Numbered from the stretch's first letter, positions 25,538 to 34,981 are shown. The stretch is 37,723 bases of DNA from Pseudogemmobacter humi (GCF_900609055.1 NZ_UXAW01000068.1:1-37723), one strand, 5' to 3'. Program-made: numbers and translations. Notes: generated by a model from the sequence alone, not told the origin.

Positions 25538-26227
25538 ATGCCCGCCGCAGACCAGCCCCAGGCGCCGCCCGAACGCCGGCCCTATATCCGCGATACCGAG
25601 GAAAACCGCCGCGAGGCGTTGATCGAGGCGATGCAGGATCTGGTGGCCGAGGGCGGACCGCAGGCGGCCACCGTGCGCGCCATCGCCGCCCGCGCGGGCG
25701 TGACGCCGGGGCTGATCCGGCACTATTTCGGCTCGAAAGACGAACTGGTCCGCGCCTCTTATACCGCGCTGATGGACGGGATGACCGACCACGGCGCCGC
25801 CGCGCTGGCGCAGGCGGGCGAAGATCCGGCCGAGCGTCTGGCGGTTTTTGTCGCCTCCTCGCTGCGCCCGCCGGTGCTGGATCCGCGCGCGGCCGGGCTC
25901 TGGGCGGGCTATCTGCACCGGGTGCAGGGCGATCCCGCGCTCTTGTCGCAGCATGAAACCTCTTACCTGCGCTATCGCGACCGGCTGCAAGACCTGATCG
26001 AGGCCCTGAGCCGCGACCGCACCCCCGGCCAGTCGCGCCGCGAGGCCATCGCCTGCAATGCGGTGATCGACGGGCTGTGGCTGGAGGGCTCGGTTCTGGG
26101 CGAGCGGTTCGCGCCAGGCGAGCTGGTGCGGATCGGCCTGCGCTCGGTCGGCGCGATCATCGGGGTCGATCTGATGCAATATGGGACGGCCGTTCCCGAA
26201 CTCGGCCCCGAAGGGAAAGCGCCATGA
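25538..26227 (+). CDS. TetR family transcriptional regulator
   Basis: The 229-residue protein has a TetR N-terminal DNA-binding domain (~20-70) with the helix-turn-helix TVRAIAARAGVTPGLIRHYFGSKDELVRA. The ligand domain contains LWAGYLHRVQGDPAL and DGLWLEGSVLGERFAPGEL, resembling BetI-like regulators. It probably represses its own transcript and the coupled aminotransferase gene, whose ATG overlaps its stop (ATGA). The palindrome at 25442-25457 is a candidate operator. The ligand is not evident from sequence. Confidence 0.9.
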   Translation: MPAADQPQAPPERRPYIRDTEENRREALIEAMQDLVAEGGPQAATVRAIAARAGVTPGLIRHYFGSKDELVRASYTALMDGMTDHGAAALAQAGEDPAERLAVFVASSLRPPVLDPRAAGLWAGYLHRVQGDPALLSQHETSYLRYRDRLQDLIEALSRDRTPGQSRREAIACNAVIDGLWLEGSVLGERFAPGELVRIGLRSVGAIIGVDLMQYGTAVPELGPEGKAP

Positions 26228-27411
26228 GATATTCCTCGGTCCACGAACGCCTCGCCGGGCTCGGCTCAGCCAAATGGGAGGTTCACCGCCTTGCCCGCGA
26301 GAAGAAGGCCGCCGGGCAGCAGATCATCGAACTGACCATCGGCGAGCCGGACGAGGCCACCCCGCCCGGGATGATCGAGGCGGCCAGGGCGGCGATGCGG
26401 CCAGGGCGGCTCGGCTATTCCGACGGCAAGGGCGAGCCGGGTCTGCGCGCGGCGCTGGCGCGGCGCTACAGCGAAAGGCGCGGGCGCCCGATCGGGCCGG
26501 ATCAGATCACCTGCCTGCCCGGCACCCAGACCTGCCTTTACGCGATCTTGCGCACCCTGGTCGAGGCGGGCGACGAGGTGATCCTCGGCGATCCGATGTA
26601 TGCCACCTATGAGGGGCTGATCGCCCAGACCGGCGCGACCGCGGTGCCGGTCGCGCTGCGCCCCGAAGCGGGGTTCCGCATCCGCCCCGGGGACGTGGCC
26701 GCCGCGATCACGCCGAAAAGCCGGGTTCTGTTCCTCAACACGCCGCACAACCCCACCGGCGCCGTGCTGCGCCGCGAGGACATCGCAGCCCTTGGCGAGC
26801 TGGCGCGGGCGCATGATCTCTGGATCGTCTCGGACGAGGTTTACGAGGATCTGGTGTTTCCGGGCGTGACCTTCACCTCGCCGCTCGACCTGCCGGAACT
26901 GGCCGAACGCAGCATCGCCGCCTGTTCGATCTCGAAGTCCCATGCCGCGCCGGGGTTCCGCTCGGGCTGGGTAGTCGGGCCCGCGGAATTTTCCGCGCGC
27001 CTGTTGCCGCTTTCCGAAATCATGCTTTTCGGCAGCCAGCCCTTCATCGCCGACATGACCGAACATGCCATTTCCGAACCTTCGCCGGTGGCGGCCGGCA
27101 TGGTCGCCCGTTTCGCGCGCCGCGCCGCGATCATCGCCGATGCGCTGGACGGCGAGGCGGGCCTGCGCGTCCACCGCCCCGAGGCGGGGATGTTCGCGCT
27201 GATCGACGTGCGCGCCACGGGGCTGTCGGGCCATGACTTCGCCGTCGGGTTGCTGGAGGAGCAATCCGTCGCCGTCATGCCGGGCGAAAGTTTCGGCCAG
27301 GGGCTGAACGGCTGGCTGCGGCTGTCGCTGACCCAGCCGGACGAGGCCATCACCGAAGCCTGCCGCCGCATCAAAGCCCATGCCCTGAGCCGCCGCGGCC
27401 GCGCGGCCTGA
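26224..27411 (+). CDS. PLP-dependent aminotransferase, class I/II
   Basis: This 395-residue fold-type I aminotransferase moves an amino group between an amino acid and an oxo acid using pyridoxal phosphate. The Schiff-base lysine is K238 in SISKSHAAPGFRSGW. NTPHNPTGAV, SDEVYEDLVF and the C-terminal WLRLSLTQPD are standard signatures, the last bearing the carboxylate-binding arginine. It resembles aspartate/arginine:pyruvate-type enzymes, but the donor cannot be fixed. Its start overlaps the TetR stop, so the regulator likely controls it directly. Its stop lies two bases from the convergent MFS gene, leaving no room for a separate terminator. Confidence 0.9.
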   Translation: MRYSSVHERLAGLGSAKWEVHRLAREKKAAGQQIIELTIGEPDEATPPGMIEAARAAMRPGRLGYSDGKGEPGLRAALARRYSERRGRPIGPDQITCLPGTQTCLYAILRTLVEAGDEVILGDPMYATYEGLIAQTGATAVPVALRPEAGFRIRPGDVAAAITPKSRVLFLNTPHNPTGAVLRREDIAALGELARAHDLWIVSDEVYEDLVFPGVTFTSPLDLPELAERSIAACSISKSHAAPGFRSGWVVGPAEFSARLLPLSEIMLFGSQPFIADMTEHAISEPSPVAAGMVARFARRAAIIADALDGEAGLRVHRPEAGMFALIDVRATGLSGHDFAVGLLEEQSVAVMPGESFGQGLNGWLRLSLTQPDEAITEACRRIKAHALSRRGRAA

Positions 27412-27413
27412 CC

Positions 27414-28553
27414 CTATCGGGCGCGACGCATCAGCGGCACGAGGGCGAAGATCGCCAGCAACATGACCGCGGCAAAGACAAAGGCCGCGCGCAGCCCGAA
27501 GACCCCGGCAATGATCCCGAGGCTGGGCGGTCCGACGAAATAGCCGCAATAGCCCAGAAGCGTGGCCCGGGCGATGGCGCGGGCGCGGGCCTCGTCGCTC
27601 GAATGCCGCCCGACCAGCGAGAAGGCGGTCGGCGCGATGACCGAGGCGCCGATCCCCATGATGATGAACCCGGCATAGGCCATGGCCGGGCTGCCGGCCT
27701 GGGCCGCGATCAGCGAGCCCAGAGCCGCCACCAGCGCGCCGCCTTTCAGGAGTGCGAAAGGATCGGTCCGCGCGACGATCCCCTGCCCCGCCAGCCGCGC
27801 GATCCCCATGGTCAGCGCCAGCGCCGCCGGGCCGAGCGCGCCCTCCCCCGGGCTGCCGCCGAGGGTCTTTTCGATATGCAGCGCCGACCAGCCCTCGGCC
27901 GCGTTCTCGGTCAGGAAGGCGATCAGCACCATGCCGCCGCCGATCAGCGGCACCGGCCCCAGCCCCGGCCCGCCGCCCTCGGGGCGTTTCAGCCCGTGAA
28001 CGGTGCCGTCGCGCTCCCATGTCAGCGCGGCAAGCAGCAGCGCGATCAGTGCGAGCATCCCCATGACCTGGCCCGGCGGCCAGGCCATGCCGCGCAGGAC
28101 GCCGGTGAGGATCGCGCCGCCGGCATAGCCGAAGGAATAGGCCGCATGGGCGAGGTTCATCAGATGCAGGCCGCGCCTCGTCTCCAGCTCCGCCGTGCGG
28201 GCGTTCATCAGCACGTCGGTCAGCCCGGTGCCCGCGCCGCAGCACATCATGGCAAGCGGAAACAGCCAGGCCACGGTGACATGGCCGGGCAGCATGAAGG
28301 CCAGCGCCATCAGCGCGGTGGCGACCGGCAGCGCCACCCGGCCCAGCCGGTGGCCGATGCCGGGCGCCAGCAGCATGGCGGTGACCGCGGCAACCGGCGT
28401 GAACAGCAGCAGAAAGCCGAGCCGGGCCTCATCCACCCCGAGCGCGGCTTTCAGATCGGGCAGCACGGCGGCAAAGGTGCCCCAAAGAAGCCCCATCGCA
28501 GCGAAAGCCGCGACCACCGCCCTTGCGGCGGCGACAGTTGCGATGAATGACAT
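27414..28553 (-). CDS. MFS transporter
   Basis: From ATG 28553, preceded by GGGAGAGAG, the protein is 379 residues with about twelve membrane helices in two six-helix halves. The MFS architecture is recognisable in the first loop (LAPGIGHRLGRVALPV) and the central cytoplasmic loop (~200-225, ERDGTVHGLKRPEGGG). Segments such as GLTDVLMNARTAELE and TENAAEGWSALHIEKTLG resemble the subgroup related to fucose-permease-like or YbjJ-like MFS proteins. The substrate is unknown. It is convergent with the aminotransferase gene and divergent from rplY. Confidence 0.88.
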   Translation of the reverse strand: MSFIATVAAARAVVAAFAAMGLLWGTFAAVLPDLKAALGVDEARLGFLLLFTPVAAVTAMLLAPGIGHRLGRVALPVATALMALAFMLPGHVTVAWLFPLAMMCCGAGTGLTDVLMNARTAELETRRGLHLMNLAHAAYSFGYAGGAILTGVLRGMAWPPGQVMGMLALIALLLAALTWERDGTVHGLKRPEGGGPGLGPVPLIGGGMVLIAFLTENAAEGWSALHIEKTLGGSPGEGALGPAALALTMGIARLAGQGIVARTDPFALLKGGALVAALGSLIAAQAGSPAMAYAGFIIMGIGASVIAPTAFSLVGRHSSDEARARAIARATLLGYCGYFVGPPSLGIIAGVFGLRAAFVFAAVMLLAIFALVPLMRRAR

Positions 28554-28741
28554 CACTCTCTCCCGTTCGCCCCTGTCTGCCCGCTGGCGGGGGGCGGCGT
28601 CCATCCCGGCAGCGACATTTTCTGTCGCTGGCCAGGGGCGCAGATTTCCGGCTTTCCTTCGCTGCGATTCCCCGCTATAGGCCCCCGGTCCGTCATGCAC
28701 CCTTGGAGGATGGCGGCTAACCCATATTACGGAGAATACCA

Positions 28742-29347
28742 ATGGCTCGTGAGATCCCGGATCTTCAGGCCGTGGTGCGGACGGGGACAGGCAAGGGGGC
28801 CGCCCGTCAAGCCCGCAGAGAGGGCAACGTACCCGGCATCATCTATGGCGACGGCAAGGAACCAACCCCGATCGCCATCGGCTACAACTATCTGCTCAAG
28901 CGCCTGAAGCAGGGCCGCTTCCTGCAAACGCTGTTCAACCTCAAAGTCGAGGGCCAGCCGGATCAGCATGTGATCTGCCGCGGCGTGCAGCGCGACGTGG
29001 TGAAGGACCTGCCGACCCATGTCGATTTCATGCGCATCCACGACAATTCGCGGATCAACCTGTATATCCACGTTGATTTCGTGAATGCCGACAAGGCTCC
29101 GGGCATCAAGCGCGGCGGCACGCTGACCGTGGTGCGCGCCGAGGTCGAGCTGGAAGTGCTGGCCTCGGACATCCCGGACCACATCACCGTGGACCTGGAA
29201 GGCAAGCAGATCGGCGATGTGATCCACATCGAAGACGTGACCCTGCCCGCCGGCGTGAAGCCGACCATCGACCGCAATTTCGTGATCGCGAATATCGCGG
29301 CGCCTTCGGGTCTGGCCGCGGCGGAAGCGGAAGAAGACGCCGCCTGA
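28742..29347 (+). CDS. rplY: 50S ribosomal protein L25/general stress protein Ctc
   Basis: L25 binds 5S rRNA in the large ribosomal subunit. The 201-residue product is the longer, two-domain (CTC/TL5) form: an N-terminal 5S-binding barrel (~1-95, [22 protein letters not shown], then PTHVDFMRI) and a C-terminal beta domain with [19 protein letters not shown]. The tail is Ala/Glu-rich. GGAGA lies seven bases before ATG 28742, and a TATAGG hexamer at 28676-28681 may be the -10 box. A strong terminator follows. In many proteobacteria rplY is directly followed by pth; here two minus-strand genes intervene. Confidence 0.95.
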   Translation: MAREIPDLQAVVRTGTGKGAARQARREGNVPGIIYGDGKEPTPIAIGYNYLLKRLKQGRFLQTLFNLKVEGQPDQHVICRGVQRDVVKDLPTHVDFMRIHDNSRINLYIHVDFVNADKAPGIKRGGTLTVVRAEVELEVLASDIPDHITVDLEGKQIGDVIHIEDVTLPAGVKPTIDRNFVIANIAAPSGLAAAEAEEDAA

Positions 29348-29372
29348 TCCGGGCGCAGTCTGTGAGATACCG

Positions 29373-29403
29373 CGGGGGGCCATTGGCCCCCCGTCTGCTT
29401 TTC
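29373..29403 (+). terminator. Rho-independent terminator of rplY
   Basis: CGGGGGGCC (29373-29381) pairs perfectly with GGCCCCCCG (29385-29393) around ATT, followed by TCTGCTTTTCC. It starts 26 bases after the rplY stop. Confidence 0.85.
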
Positions 29404-29434
29404 CGGCCCCGGGCGAGGGATGGCTGATGTCGCC

Positions 29435-29512
29435 GGGGGGCTGTCTGCCCCCCACGGTGCCGCAAGCGGCACCTCCCCCCGAGGATATTTTCAGACAGAA
29501 AATGAGGGGAGG
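29435..29512 (+). repeat. Intergenic repeat with two hairpins and ATATTT core
   Basis: In order: GGGGGG-CTGTCTG-CCCCCC hairpin (29435-29453), GGTGCCGC-AA-GCGGCACC hairpin (29456-29473), a C-run, then GAGGATATTTTCAGACAGAA and AATGAGGGGA. The layout is nearly the same as at 31593-31681. It occupies the gap between rplY and the monooxygenase gene. The rest of that gap (29513-29715) shows nothing I can assign. Confidence 0.6.
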
Positions 29513-29715
29513 CTCTTTCGGGTCCGGCGCGGTTTCGGGGATTCCCCCTCCCGATTTGGCCTAGGAAACACGGTAGCGGGGCGCTTCTGCCTCCGGCGGC
29601 GGCGCAAGGGTGCTCTCCCATCGGCTTTCCTCACCGATGGCCGCCCCTGGGGATATGCCGGAGGGAGCGAGGCGGTGTTCGGGAAGCCGGGGGTGCGGAT
29701 CTTGCTGTGGCCGGT

Positions 29716-30030
29716 TCAGGCGCCGATATGCTGGACGGATTCGAAGGTCTCCAGCTGAGGATGCGCGAGGATCACCCCCTTGTGCCCGCCCGCCCCGCCA
29801 TGGGCGGCGCGGAAGGCCTCGGAGCGGGTCCAGTCGCGAAAGGCCTCTTCGCTTTCCCAAAGCGTATGCGAGGCGTAGAGGCGGACGCCCTCTGCCTCGG
29901 CGCCTTTCATCAGATGGAAGCTGACGAAGCCCGGCACCTGCGGCAGATGGCTGTCGCGGTTCTTCCAGATCGCCTCGAAGGTGGCTTCCTCGCCGGCTTT
30001 CACTTTGAAACGGTTCATCGTCAGATACAT
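29716..30030 (-). CDS. IsdG/ABM-like heme-degrading monooxygenase candidate
   Basis: From ATG 30030, preceded by AGGAGG, the protein is 104 residues: a single ferredoxin-like ABM domain. N6, W67 and H77 fall at the positions of the Asn-Trp-His triad of IsdG/IsdI heme oxygenases, where His binds heme iron and Asn and Trp shape the ruffled ring. The length also matches that family. Related alphaproteobacterial proteins (HmuQ/HmuD type) degrade heme for iron. Generic annotation would be antibiotic biosynthesis monooxygenase domain protein. No heme uptake genes or iron regulator site are seen nearby, so the assignment rests on the triad alone. Confidence 0.8.
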   Translation of the reverse strand: MYLTMNRFKVKAGEEATFEAIWKNRDSHLPQVPGFVSFHLMKGAEAEGVRLYASHTLWESEEAFRDWTRSEAFRAAHGGAGGHKGVILAHPQLETFESVQHIGA

Positions 30031-30080
30031 CTTCGCCTCCTGCTTGATGGCGGGGATTTCAGGGCCTGCCGGGGCCGGGG

Positions 30081-30809
30081 TCAAGCAGGTTCCGTGCCGC
30101 AGCGGCGGAACACGACCGTCGCCCCGCGCGAGCCTTCGGGCTCATAGGCGAAGCCCTGGGCGGAAAGGCGGTCGAACAGCGCCCTCGTGCCCTCGGGGCC
30201 ATAGGCGGCGGGGTGGATCTCGGCCACGATCAGCCGCAGCGCGGGGGGCATCGGGGCGGCGAGCACCCGGAGTTCCGCGCCTTCGATGTCGCAGCAGATC
30301 ACCGTCGGTGCGATCTCTTCCATGAGGCCGGTGATGCGGCGCGCGGGCACCGGGCGGCGGGTCGCGTTTTCGGGCCAGTCGCCCGCGCCTTGCAGCGCCG
30401 AGGCCCAGAAGGCCGGGCGCTGGCCGAATTCGACCTCCTCCCCGGGGAAATCGTCTCCGACCGCCGCGGCGTGGATCACCCGCGCCTCGCGAAAGCCGTT
30501 CAGCGAAAGATTGGCGCGGGCGAACCCCACGGTGTCCCAGCCCGCCTCGACCCCGGTGACGGCGGCCGCGCCGGTGATCCGGGCGGCGAGGCAGCACAGA
30601 AACCCCATCCCAGCGCCCAGATCGAGGAAGCGGTCGCCGGGCAGAAGATGGATTTCCAGCGCATCGGCCTCGGTCTTCTCGTAGCGCCCCGAGGCCAAGG
30701 CGCCGCCGATCCCGCCGCGCAATGCGCTGTCGGGCAGTTCAAAATTCAGATCGCGCAGGGTGAAAAGCCGCATCTCGCCCGCTGTGTTGAAGGCGGCGTG
30801 TTGAGACAC
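30081..30809 (-). CDS. FkbM family methyltransferase
   Basis: The 242-residue protein has a Rossmann-type methyltransferase core: the SAM-binding motif [16 protein letters not shown] (~58-73), the acidic loop [20 protein letters not shown], and the later [14 protein letters not shown] segment with the FkbM D(I/V)EG signature. FkbM enzymes O-methylate sugars, lipids or secondary metabolites, so the substrate is open. Translation may start at GTG 30809 or ATG 30773; the minus-strand TATAGA at 30822-30827 would make the GTG leader very short and favours 30773. It lies 50 bases upstream of the monooxygenase on the same strand and could be co-transcribed with it. Confidence 0.85.
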   Translation of the reverse strand: MSQHAAFNTAGEMRLFTLRDLNFELPDSALRGGIGGALASGRYEKTEADALEIHLLPGDRFLDLGAGMGFLCCLAARITGAAAVTGVEAGWDTVGFARANLSLNGFREARVIHAAAVGDDFPGEEVEFGQRPAFWASALQGAGDWPENATRRPVPARRITGLMEEIAPTVICCDIEGAELRVLAAPMPPALRLIVAEIHPAAYGPEGTRALFDRLSAQGFAYEPEGSRGATVVFRRCGTEPA

Positions 30810-30879
30810 TTCCGGCTCCGGTCTATACCCGAAAGGCTACGCCGCGCCGCGCGCGAGGTCCAGCGAGCGGGGGAAGGAT

Positions 30880-31557
30880 ATGAAACTCTTTGTCGGCCTC
30901 GGCAATCCGGGCACGAAATATGCCGGCAACCGGCACAATATCGGCTTCATGGCGGTGGAGCGGATCGCGGCGGATCACGGCTTCACCCCCTGGCGCCGCG
31001 CGTTTCAGGGCGAGGTGTCCGAGGGTCGGCTGGGGCGCGAGAAGGTGGTGGCTCTGAAGCCGCAGACCTTCATGAACCTTTCCGGTCAGTCGGTCAGGGC
31101 GGCCGCGGATTTCTACAAGCTGGCCCCGGAGGAGATCACGGTCTTTCACGACGAGCTGGATCTCGCGCCGGGGAAATGCCGGGTGAAACAGGGCGGCGGC
31201 CATGCCGGGCACAACGGGCTGCGCTCGATCCACGCGCATCTGGGCGAGGCTTACGGACGGGTACGGCTCGGGATCGGTCATCCGGGGCACAAGGATGCGG
31301 TGGCGCATTACGTGCTGCACGATTTCGCCAAGACGGACCGCGACTGGCTGGATGACCTGCTGCGCGGGATCTCGGACGGGGCTGCGGCTCTGGCTGAGGG
31401 CGACGCGGCGAAATTCATGAATGCGGTCAGCCTGCGGGTGGCGCCGCCGCGGTCCTCGGGGGGCGAAGCAAAGGCGAAGCCCGCGGCGGAGTCTGCGCCC
31501 GCTCCGGCGGCGGATACGCGCAGCCCGTTGCAAAAGCTGGTGGACAGGTTCCGCTGA
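30880..31557 (+). CDS. pth: Peptidyl-tRNA hydrolase
   Basis: Pth releases peptides from prematurely dropped peptidyl-tRNAs so that the tRNA can be reused. The 225 residues include the conserved start [20 protein letters not shown] with N9 and catalytic H19, FMNLSGQSV, the FHDELDL aspartate, and [13 protein letters not shown]. The last ~40 residues form an Ala/Pro/Lys-rich extension ending in [11 protein letters not shown], common in alphaproteobacteria. Start ATG 30880 is followed by a perfect family N-terminus. A copy of the intergenic repeat follows the gene. Confidence 0.96.
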   Translation: MKLFVGLGNPGTKYAGNRHNIGFMAVERIAADHGFTPWRRAFQGEVSEGRLGREKVVALKPQTFMNLSGQSVRAAADFYKLAPEEITVFHDELDLAPGKCRVKQGGGHAGHNGLRSIHAHLGEAYGRVRLGIGHPGHKDAVAHYVLHDFAKTDRDWLDDLLRGISDGAAALAEGDAAKFMNAVSLRVAPPRSSGGEAKAKPAAESAPAPAADTRSPLQKLVDRFR

Positions 31558-31592
31558 GCGCCTGGCCGCAGCTCTGGCGGCAATGTCGGAAC

Positions 31593-31681
31593 GGGGGGCT
31601 GTCTGCCCCCCGCGGCCTTCGGCCTCCCCCCGAGGGTATTTGCCTCAAGGTGAAAGGGGCTTTCATCCTGATATAAATACC
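31593..31681. repeat. Intergenic repeat with inverted second core
   Basis: The unit starts with GGGGGG-CTGTCTG-CCCCCC (31593-31611), then GGCC-TTC-GGCC and a C-run, then the core 31635-31656 (GGTATTTGCCTCAAGGTGAA, AG). An inverted core follows at 31660-31681 whose complement reads GGTATTTATATCAGGATGAA. The two cores face each other around three bases and can form an imperfect long hairpin between pth and the convergent YcjF-like gene. Confidence 0.6.
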
Positions 31682-31696
31682 CATACCCGGGTGGTG

Positions 31697-32692
31697 TCAG
31701 CCCTCGCCGCGGGGGATCAGACCGGCAAGCGCGCGCGAGACGATGGCCGAGACGCCGGGCCGCTCGCGGGCCAGGAAGGGCAGCGGGCGGCAAAGCTCCA
31801 TGGCAGCGACGCCGACGCGGGCGGTCAGCGCGCCGTTCACCACCCCCTCGCCGAAGCGGCGCGAGAGTTTCGACAGCACCCCGCCCCCGGCGAGCGAGCC
31901 GACCATATCATCCGCGAGCGCCACCGCCCCGGTGGCGATCAGGCTGGAGAACACCCGGCGCAGAAGGCTCCAGCTTCCCAGCGTTCCCGCCCGGCCGCCG
32001 TAGATCGTGGCGATGCGGCGGATCATCGTGACATTGGCGTAAAGCGCCACCGCCACATCCGCCAGCGCCAGCGGCACCACCGCGGTGACCAGCGCCACGC
32101 GGCGCGCGGCCCCCTCGACCTCGGCACGGGCGAGCGTGTCGAGAGGCGCGAGGATCTCGGTCTCGGCCAGAACGAGCAGCGCATCGGCATCCATCACCTC
32201 GGGGCGGATCTCGGCGAAGCGGCGCAGGCCCCAGGCGGCCTCGGGGCGTCTGGCGCAAAGCGCGGCGATGCTGTCGGCCACATCGCGGGCGGCTTTCAGA
32301 TCGGCCTTCGCCTTCGCCGCAAGCGCCTGTTCGCGCAGGTGGTCGATCCGGGCGAGGCGGGCAAAACCCACGGCCTCGCGCAGCGTCAGCAGCAGCGCAA
32401 ACAGCACCGCCAGCGCGACCAGCACGAAGGCGATCCAGCCGAGCAGCGCGTTCGAGGCGAAGAGAGAGGTCACGAAATCCCAGGCCGCGACCGACAGCAC
32501 GAAGGTGAACAGCGTGCCGAAGACCCAGACAGCGGCCCGGGTCAGCCGCGAGGGCCGCGCGCGGGCGACCGCGGCCACCGTCTGCATCGCGCGCCCGTCC
32601 GGGGAGAGTTCGGGCACCTCGGGGGCGAGGCCGGGGTCGGGCTGATCGCCCTCGTCCAGATTCAGCACGAAGGGTTTGGGCGGCAGGCTCAC
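31697..32692 (-). CDS. YcjF family (DUF697) membrane protein
   Basis: The 331-residue protein matches the TIGR01620/YcjF family. The N-terminal ~50 residues are polar, two closely spaced helices follow (~70-125, AVWVFGTLFTFVLSVAAWDFV and LLGWIAFVLVALAVLFALLL), then a helical cytoplasmic domain with VALYANVTMIRRIATIYGGRAGTLGSWSLLRRV and the Gly/Ala-rich LIATGAVALADDMVGSLAGGGVLSKLSRRFGEGVVNGALTARVG segment. YcjF is found next to the YcjX GTPase in proteobacteria and is induced by stress in enterics; its biochemical role is unsettled. It overlaps the YcjX gene by four bases. Confidence 0.9.
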   Translation of the reverse strand: MSLPPKPFVLNLDEGDQPDPGLAPEVPELSPDGRAMQTVAAVARARPSRLTRAAVWVFGTLFTFVLSVAAWDFVTSLFASNALLGWIAFVLVALAVLFALLLTLREAVGFARLARIDHLREQALAAKAKADLKAARDVADSIAALCARRPEAAWGLRRFAEIRPEVMDADALLVLAETEILAPLDTLARAEVEGAARRVALVTAVVPLALADVAVALYANVTMIRRIATIYGGRAGTLGSWSLLRRVFSSLIATGAVALADDMVGSLAGGGVLSKLSRRFGEGVVNGALTARVGVAAMELCRPLPFLARERPGVSAIVSRALAGLIPRGEG

Positions 32693-34116
32693 AGCCGGTC
32701 TCCGATCAGGAATTCCACCGCCCGGTCAAGGCGGATATGCGGCGGCCCCTCGCCCGGGCGCAGGTTCAGCCGCGCCGGGGCGAAGGCCATCATGCCGAAT
32801 TCGGCGTCGAGCCATTTCTGCGCGCCTTCGCGCGCGGGCGACAGGATCCGTGCCGGATCGAGCGGCAGCGCGCCCGCATACATCACCGCCGGGCGGCCGG
32901 TCTCCAGCAGGCGCCCGCGCACCGCGGGCAGCACACTGCCGTCGCGTTCGGCCATCTCCTCGACCGTGGCGCGCAGGCTGGCGAGCGACAGCGCCGCCAC
33001 CCCGGCCCCGGCGAATTCCGCGCGGCCCTTCGCGTCGGCCACCAAAGCCTCGGTGATCGCGGTCAGCGCCGGGTGCTGCTCATGGTGCAGATGGTCGGCG
33101 CGGGTGGCGGCGAACAGGATCCTGCCGACCCGCCGCGCGCCGATCAGCGACGAGAGCCAGCCCGCGCGGCCGACGCGGAAGGCGGTCAGGATCTCGGCCA
33201 TGACCTTGCGCAGATCCTCGACCGCCTGAGGCCCCTGGTGGATCGCGCCCAGCACATCCATCAGCACGATCTGCCGGTCGATGCGCGAGAAATGATCGCG
33301 GAAGAACGGGGTGACGACCTTCGCCCGGTAGCCGTCGTAGCGCCGCGCCATCTCGCGCCAGAGGCTGCCGCGCGGGCTCGTCGCGGGCGCGGGCAGCGGC
33401 GCGAAGGTCAGGACCGGGCTGCCGGCCAGATCGCCTGGCAGAAGGAACCGGCCCGGGGTGCAGTCGGACCAGCCCGCGGCACGGGCGGCGGTCAGGTAGC
33501 GGGTGAAGGCCTGGGCCAGCGCCAGAACCTGCGGCTCGTCAAGCGGCAGCGCCCCGTCCGCCGCGCGGGCGATGGCGAGGAAATCGCGCGCCTCGGCCAG
33601 CCGCCCGGCCCGTTTCGCGACCAGCGCCAGCGTGTCCTCGGACCAGGACTCATAGCTCTTTTCCATCAGCGCGAGGTCGAGCAGCCATTCGCCCGGATAA
33701 TCCACGATGTCGAGATGCAGCACCTGCGGCCCGCGCCAGCCCGCGAACCAGCCCGAGGGGCGGATGCGCAACGACAGCCGCAGCTCGGAGATCGAGCGGG
33801 TGGATTCGGGCCAGCGCGGATCGTCGCCGGTCAGCGCGGCAAGATGGGCCTCGTAATCGAAGCGCGGCAGGGTCAGATCGGGCTGCGGTTGCAGATGGAC
33901 CGCCTCGATCCGCCCCTCGCGCGCCGCCGTCAGCTGCGCCATGCGGCCGCGATTGAGCAGGTTCGCGATCAGCGCGGTGATGAACACGGTCTTGCCCGCG
34001 CGCGACAGGCCGGTCACGCCGAGCCGCAGCACGGGCTCGAACAACATGGCCGAGACGCCGGCCTGAACATTGTCCACCCCGCGCGCGAGGCCGTCGGTAA
34101 TGCCGGAAAGTGCCAA
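32689..34116 (-). CDS. YcjX family P-loop GTPase (DUF463)
   Basis: The protein of about 475 residues has a Walker A motif GLSRAGKT just after FEPVLRLGVT, the DIVDYPGEWLLDL segment of the family, and RQIVLMDVLGAIHQG further on. YcjX proteins bind GTP and are linked to stress; the partner YcjF follows with a four-base overlap. I prefer the TTG start at 34116, which has AAGGGGAC upstream and gives the usual family N-terminus; the frame stays open to a GTG at 34158, adding 14 residues. It is divergent from truA. Confidence 0.88.
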   Translation of the reverse strand: MALSGITDGLARGVDNVQAGVSAMLFEPVLRLGVTGLSRAGKTVFITALIANLLNRGRMAQLTAAREGRIEAVHLQPQPDLTLPRFDYEAHLAALTGDDPRWPESTRSISELRLSLRIRPSGWFAGWRGPQVLHLDIVDYPGEWLLDLALMEKSYESWSEDTLALVAKRAGRLAEARDFLAIARAADGALPLDEPQVLALAQAFTRYLTAARAAGWSDCTPGRFLLPGDLAGSPVLTFAPLPAPATSPRGSLWREMARRYDGYRAKVVTPFFRDHFSRIDRQIVLMDVLGAIHQGPQAVEDLRKVMAEILTAFRVGRAGWLSSLIGARRVGRILFAATRADHLHHEQHPALTAITEALVADAKGRAEFAGAGVAALSLASLRATVEEMAERDGSVLPAVRGRLLETGRPAVMYAGALPLDPARILSPAREGAQKWLDAEFGMMAFAPARLNLRPGEGPPHIRLDRAVEFLIGDRL

Positions 34117-34207
34117 GGCCGTCCCCTTCTGCCGCAGCGCGAAGATAGGGGACGGCACGGCGGTTGGGAAGGTGGACGGCGCGATGGTGTTGGGCTAAGC
34201 GGCGGGA

Positions 34208-34981
34208 ATGGCGCGGTTTGCTTTCAGGATCGAATACGACGGGGGGCCGTTCAGCGGCTGGCAGCGCCAGGCGGGCGGCCAGGCGTCGGTGCAGCAGACC
34301 TTCGAGGAGGCGCTGGCACGGCTGGAGCCGGGCGATCACCGGATCGCCGCCGCCGGGCGCACGGATGCCGGAGTCCATGCGACGGGCCAGGTCGCCCATG
34401 CCGATCTGGCGAAGGACTGGGATCCGTTCCGGCTGGCGCAGGCGCTGAACTGGCATCTGAAACCGGCGCCGGTGGCGGTAAGCGCCTGCGCGCGGGTGGC
34501 GGACGATTTCCACGCACGGTTCTCGGCCATGGAACGGCGCTATCTGTTCCGGCTGGTGGCGCGGCGCGCGCCGGCGGTGCTGGAGCGCGGCCTCGTCTGG
34601 CAGGTGCCGAACCGGCTGGACCTGGGCGCTATGCGGGCTGGCGCGGCGCATCTGGTCGGGCGGCACGATTTCACCACCTTCCGCGCCGCAATGTGCCAGG
34701 CCGACAGCCCGGTGAAGACGCTCGACGAGATCAGCATCGAGGAACTGCCCTTCCCCGGCGGGGCCGAGTTCCGCTTCCACCTGCGGGCGCGCAGCTTCCT
34801 GCACAACCAGGTGCGCTCGATCGTCGGCACGCTGGAGCGGGTCGGCGCCGGGGCCTGGCCGCCCGAACGGGTGGGCGAGGCTCTGGCCGCCAGAGACCGT
34901 GCCGCCTGCGGGCCGGTCTGCCCGCCGCATGGGCTGTATCTGACCAGGGTGTCCTATCCGGCCGATCCTTTCGCGGGCTGA
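34208..34981 (+). CDS. truA: tRNA pseudouridine synthase A
   Basis: TruA converts uridines 38-40 in the anticodon stem-loop of tRNAs to pseudouridine. The 257-residue length is normal. The catalytic aspartate is D53 in [32 protein letters not shown] at the N-terminus, [12 protein letters not shown] and [17 protein letters not shown] near the C-terminus are further signatures. The gene stands divergent from ycjX with a short gap. A 7-bp hairpin (34990-34996 with 35000-35006) follows the stop and may end transcription, though without a clear T-run. Confidence 0.96.
   Translation: MARFAFRIEYDGGPFSGWQRQAGGQASVQQTFEEALARLEPGDHRIAAAGRTDAGVHATGQVAHADLAKDWDPFRLAQALNWHLKPAPVAVSACARVADDFHARFSAMERRYLFRLVARRAPAVLERGLVWQVPNRLDLGAMRAGAAHLVGRHDFTTFRAAMCQADSPVKTLDEISIEELPFPGGAEFRFHLRARSFLHNQVRSIVGTLERVGAGAWPPERVGEALAARDRAACGPVCPPHGLYLTRVSYPADPFAG

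Noticed and set aside
28742-31557. Expectation of a contiguous rplY-pth operon
   Set aside because: rplY ends with a strong terminator and two opposite-strand genes intervene, so the two are separate transcription units here.
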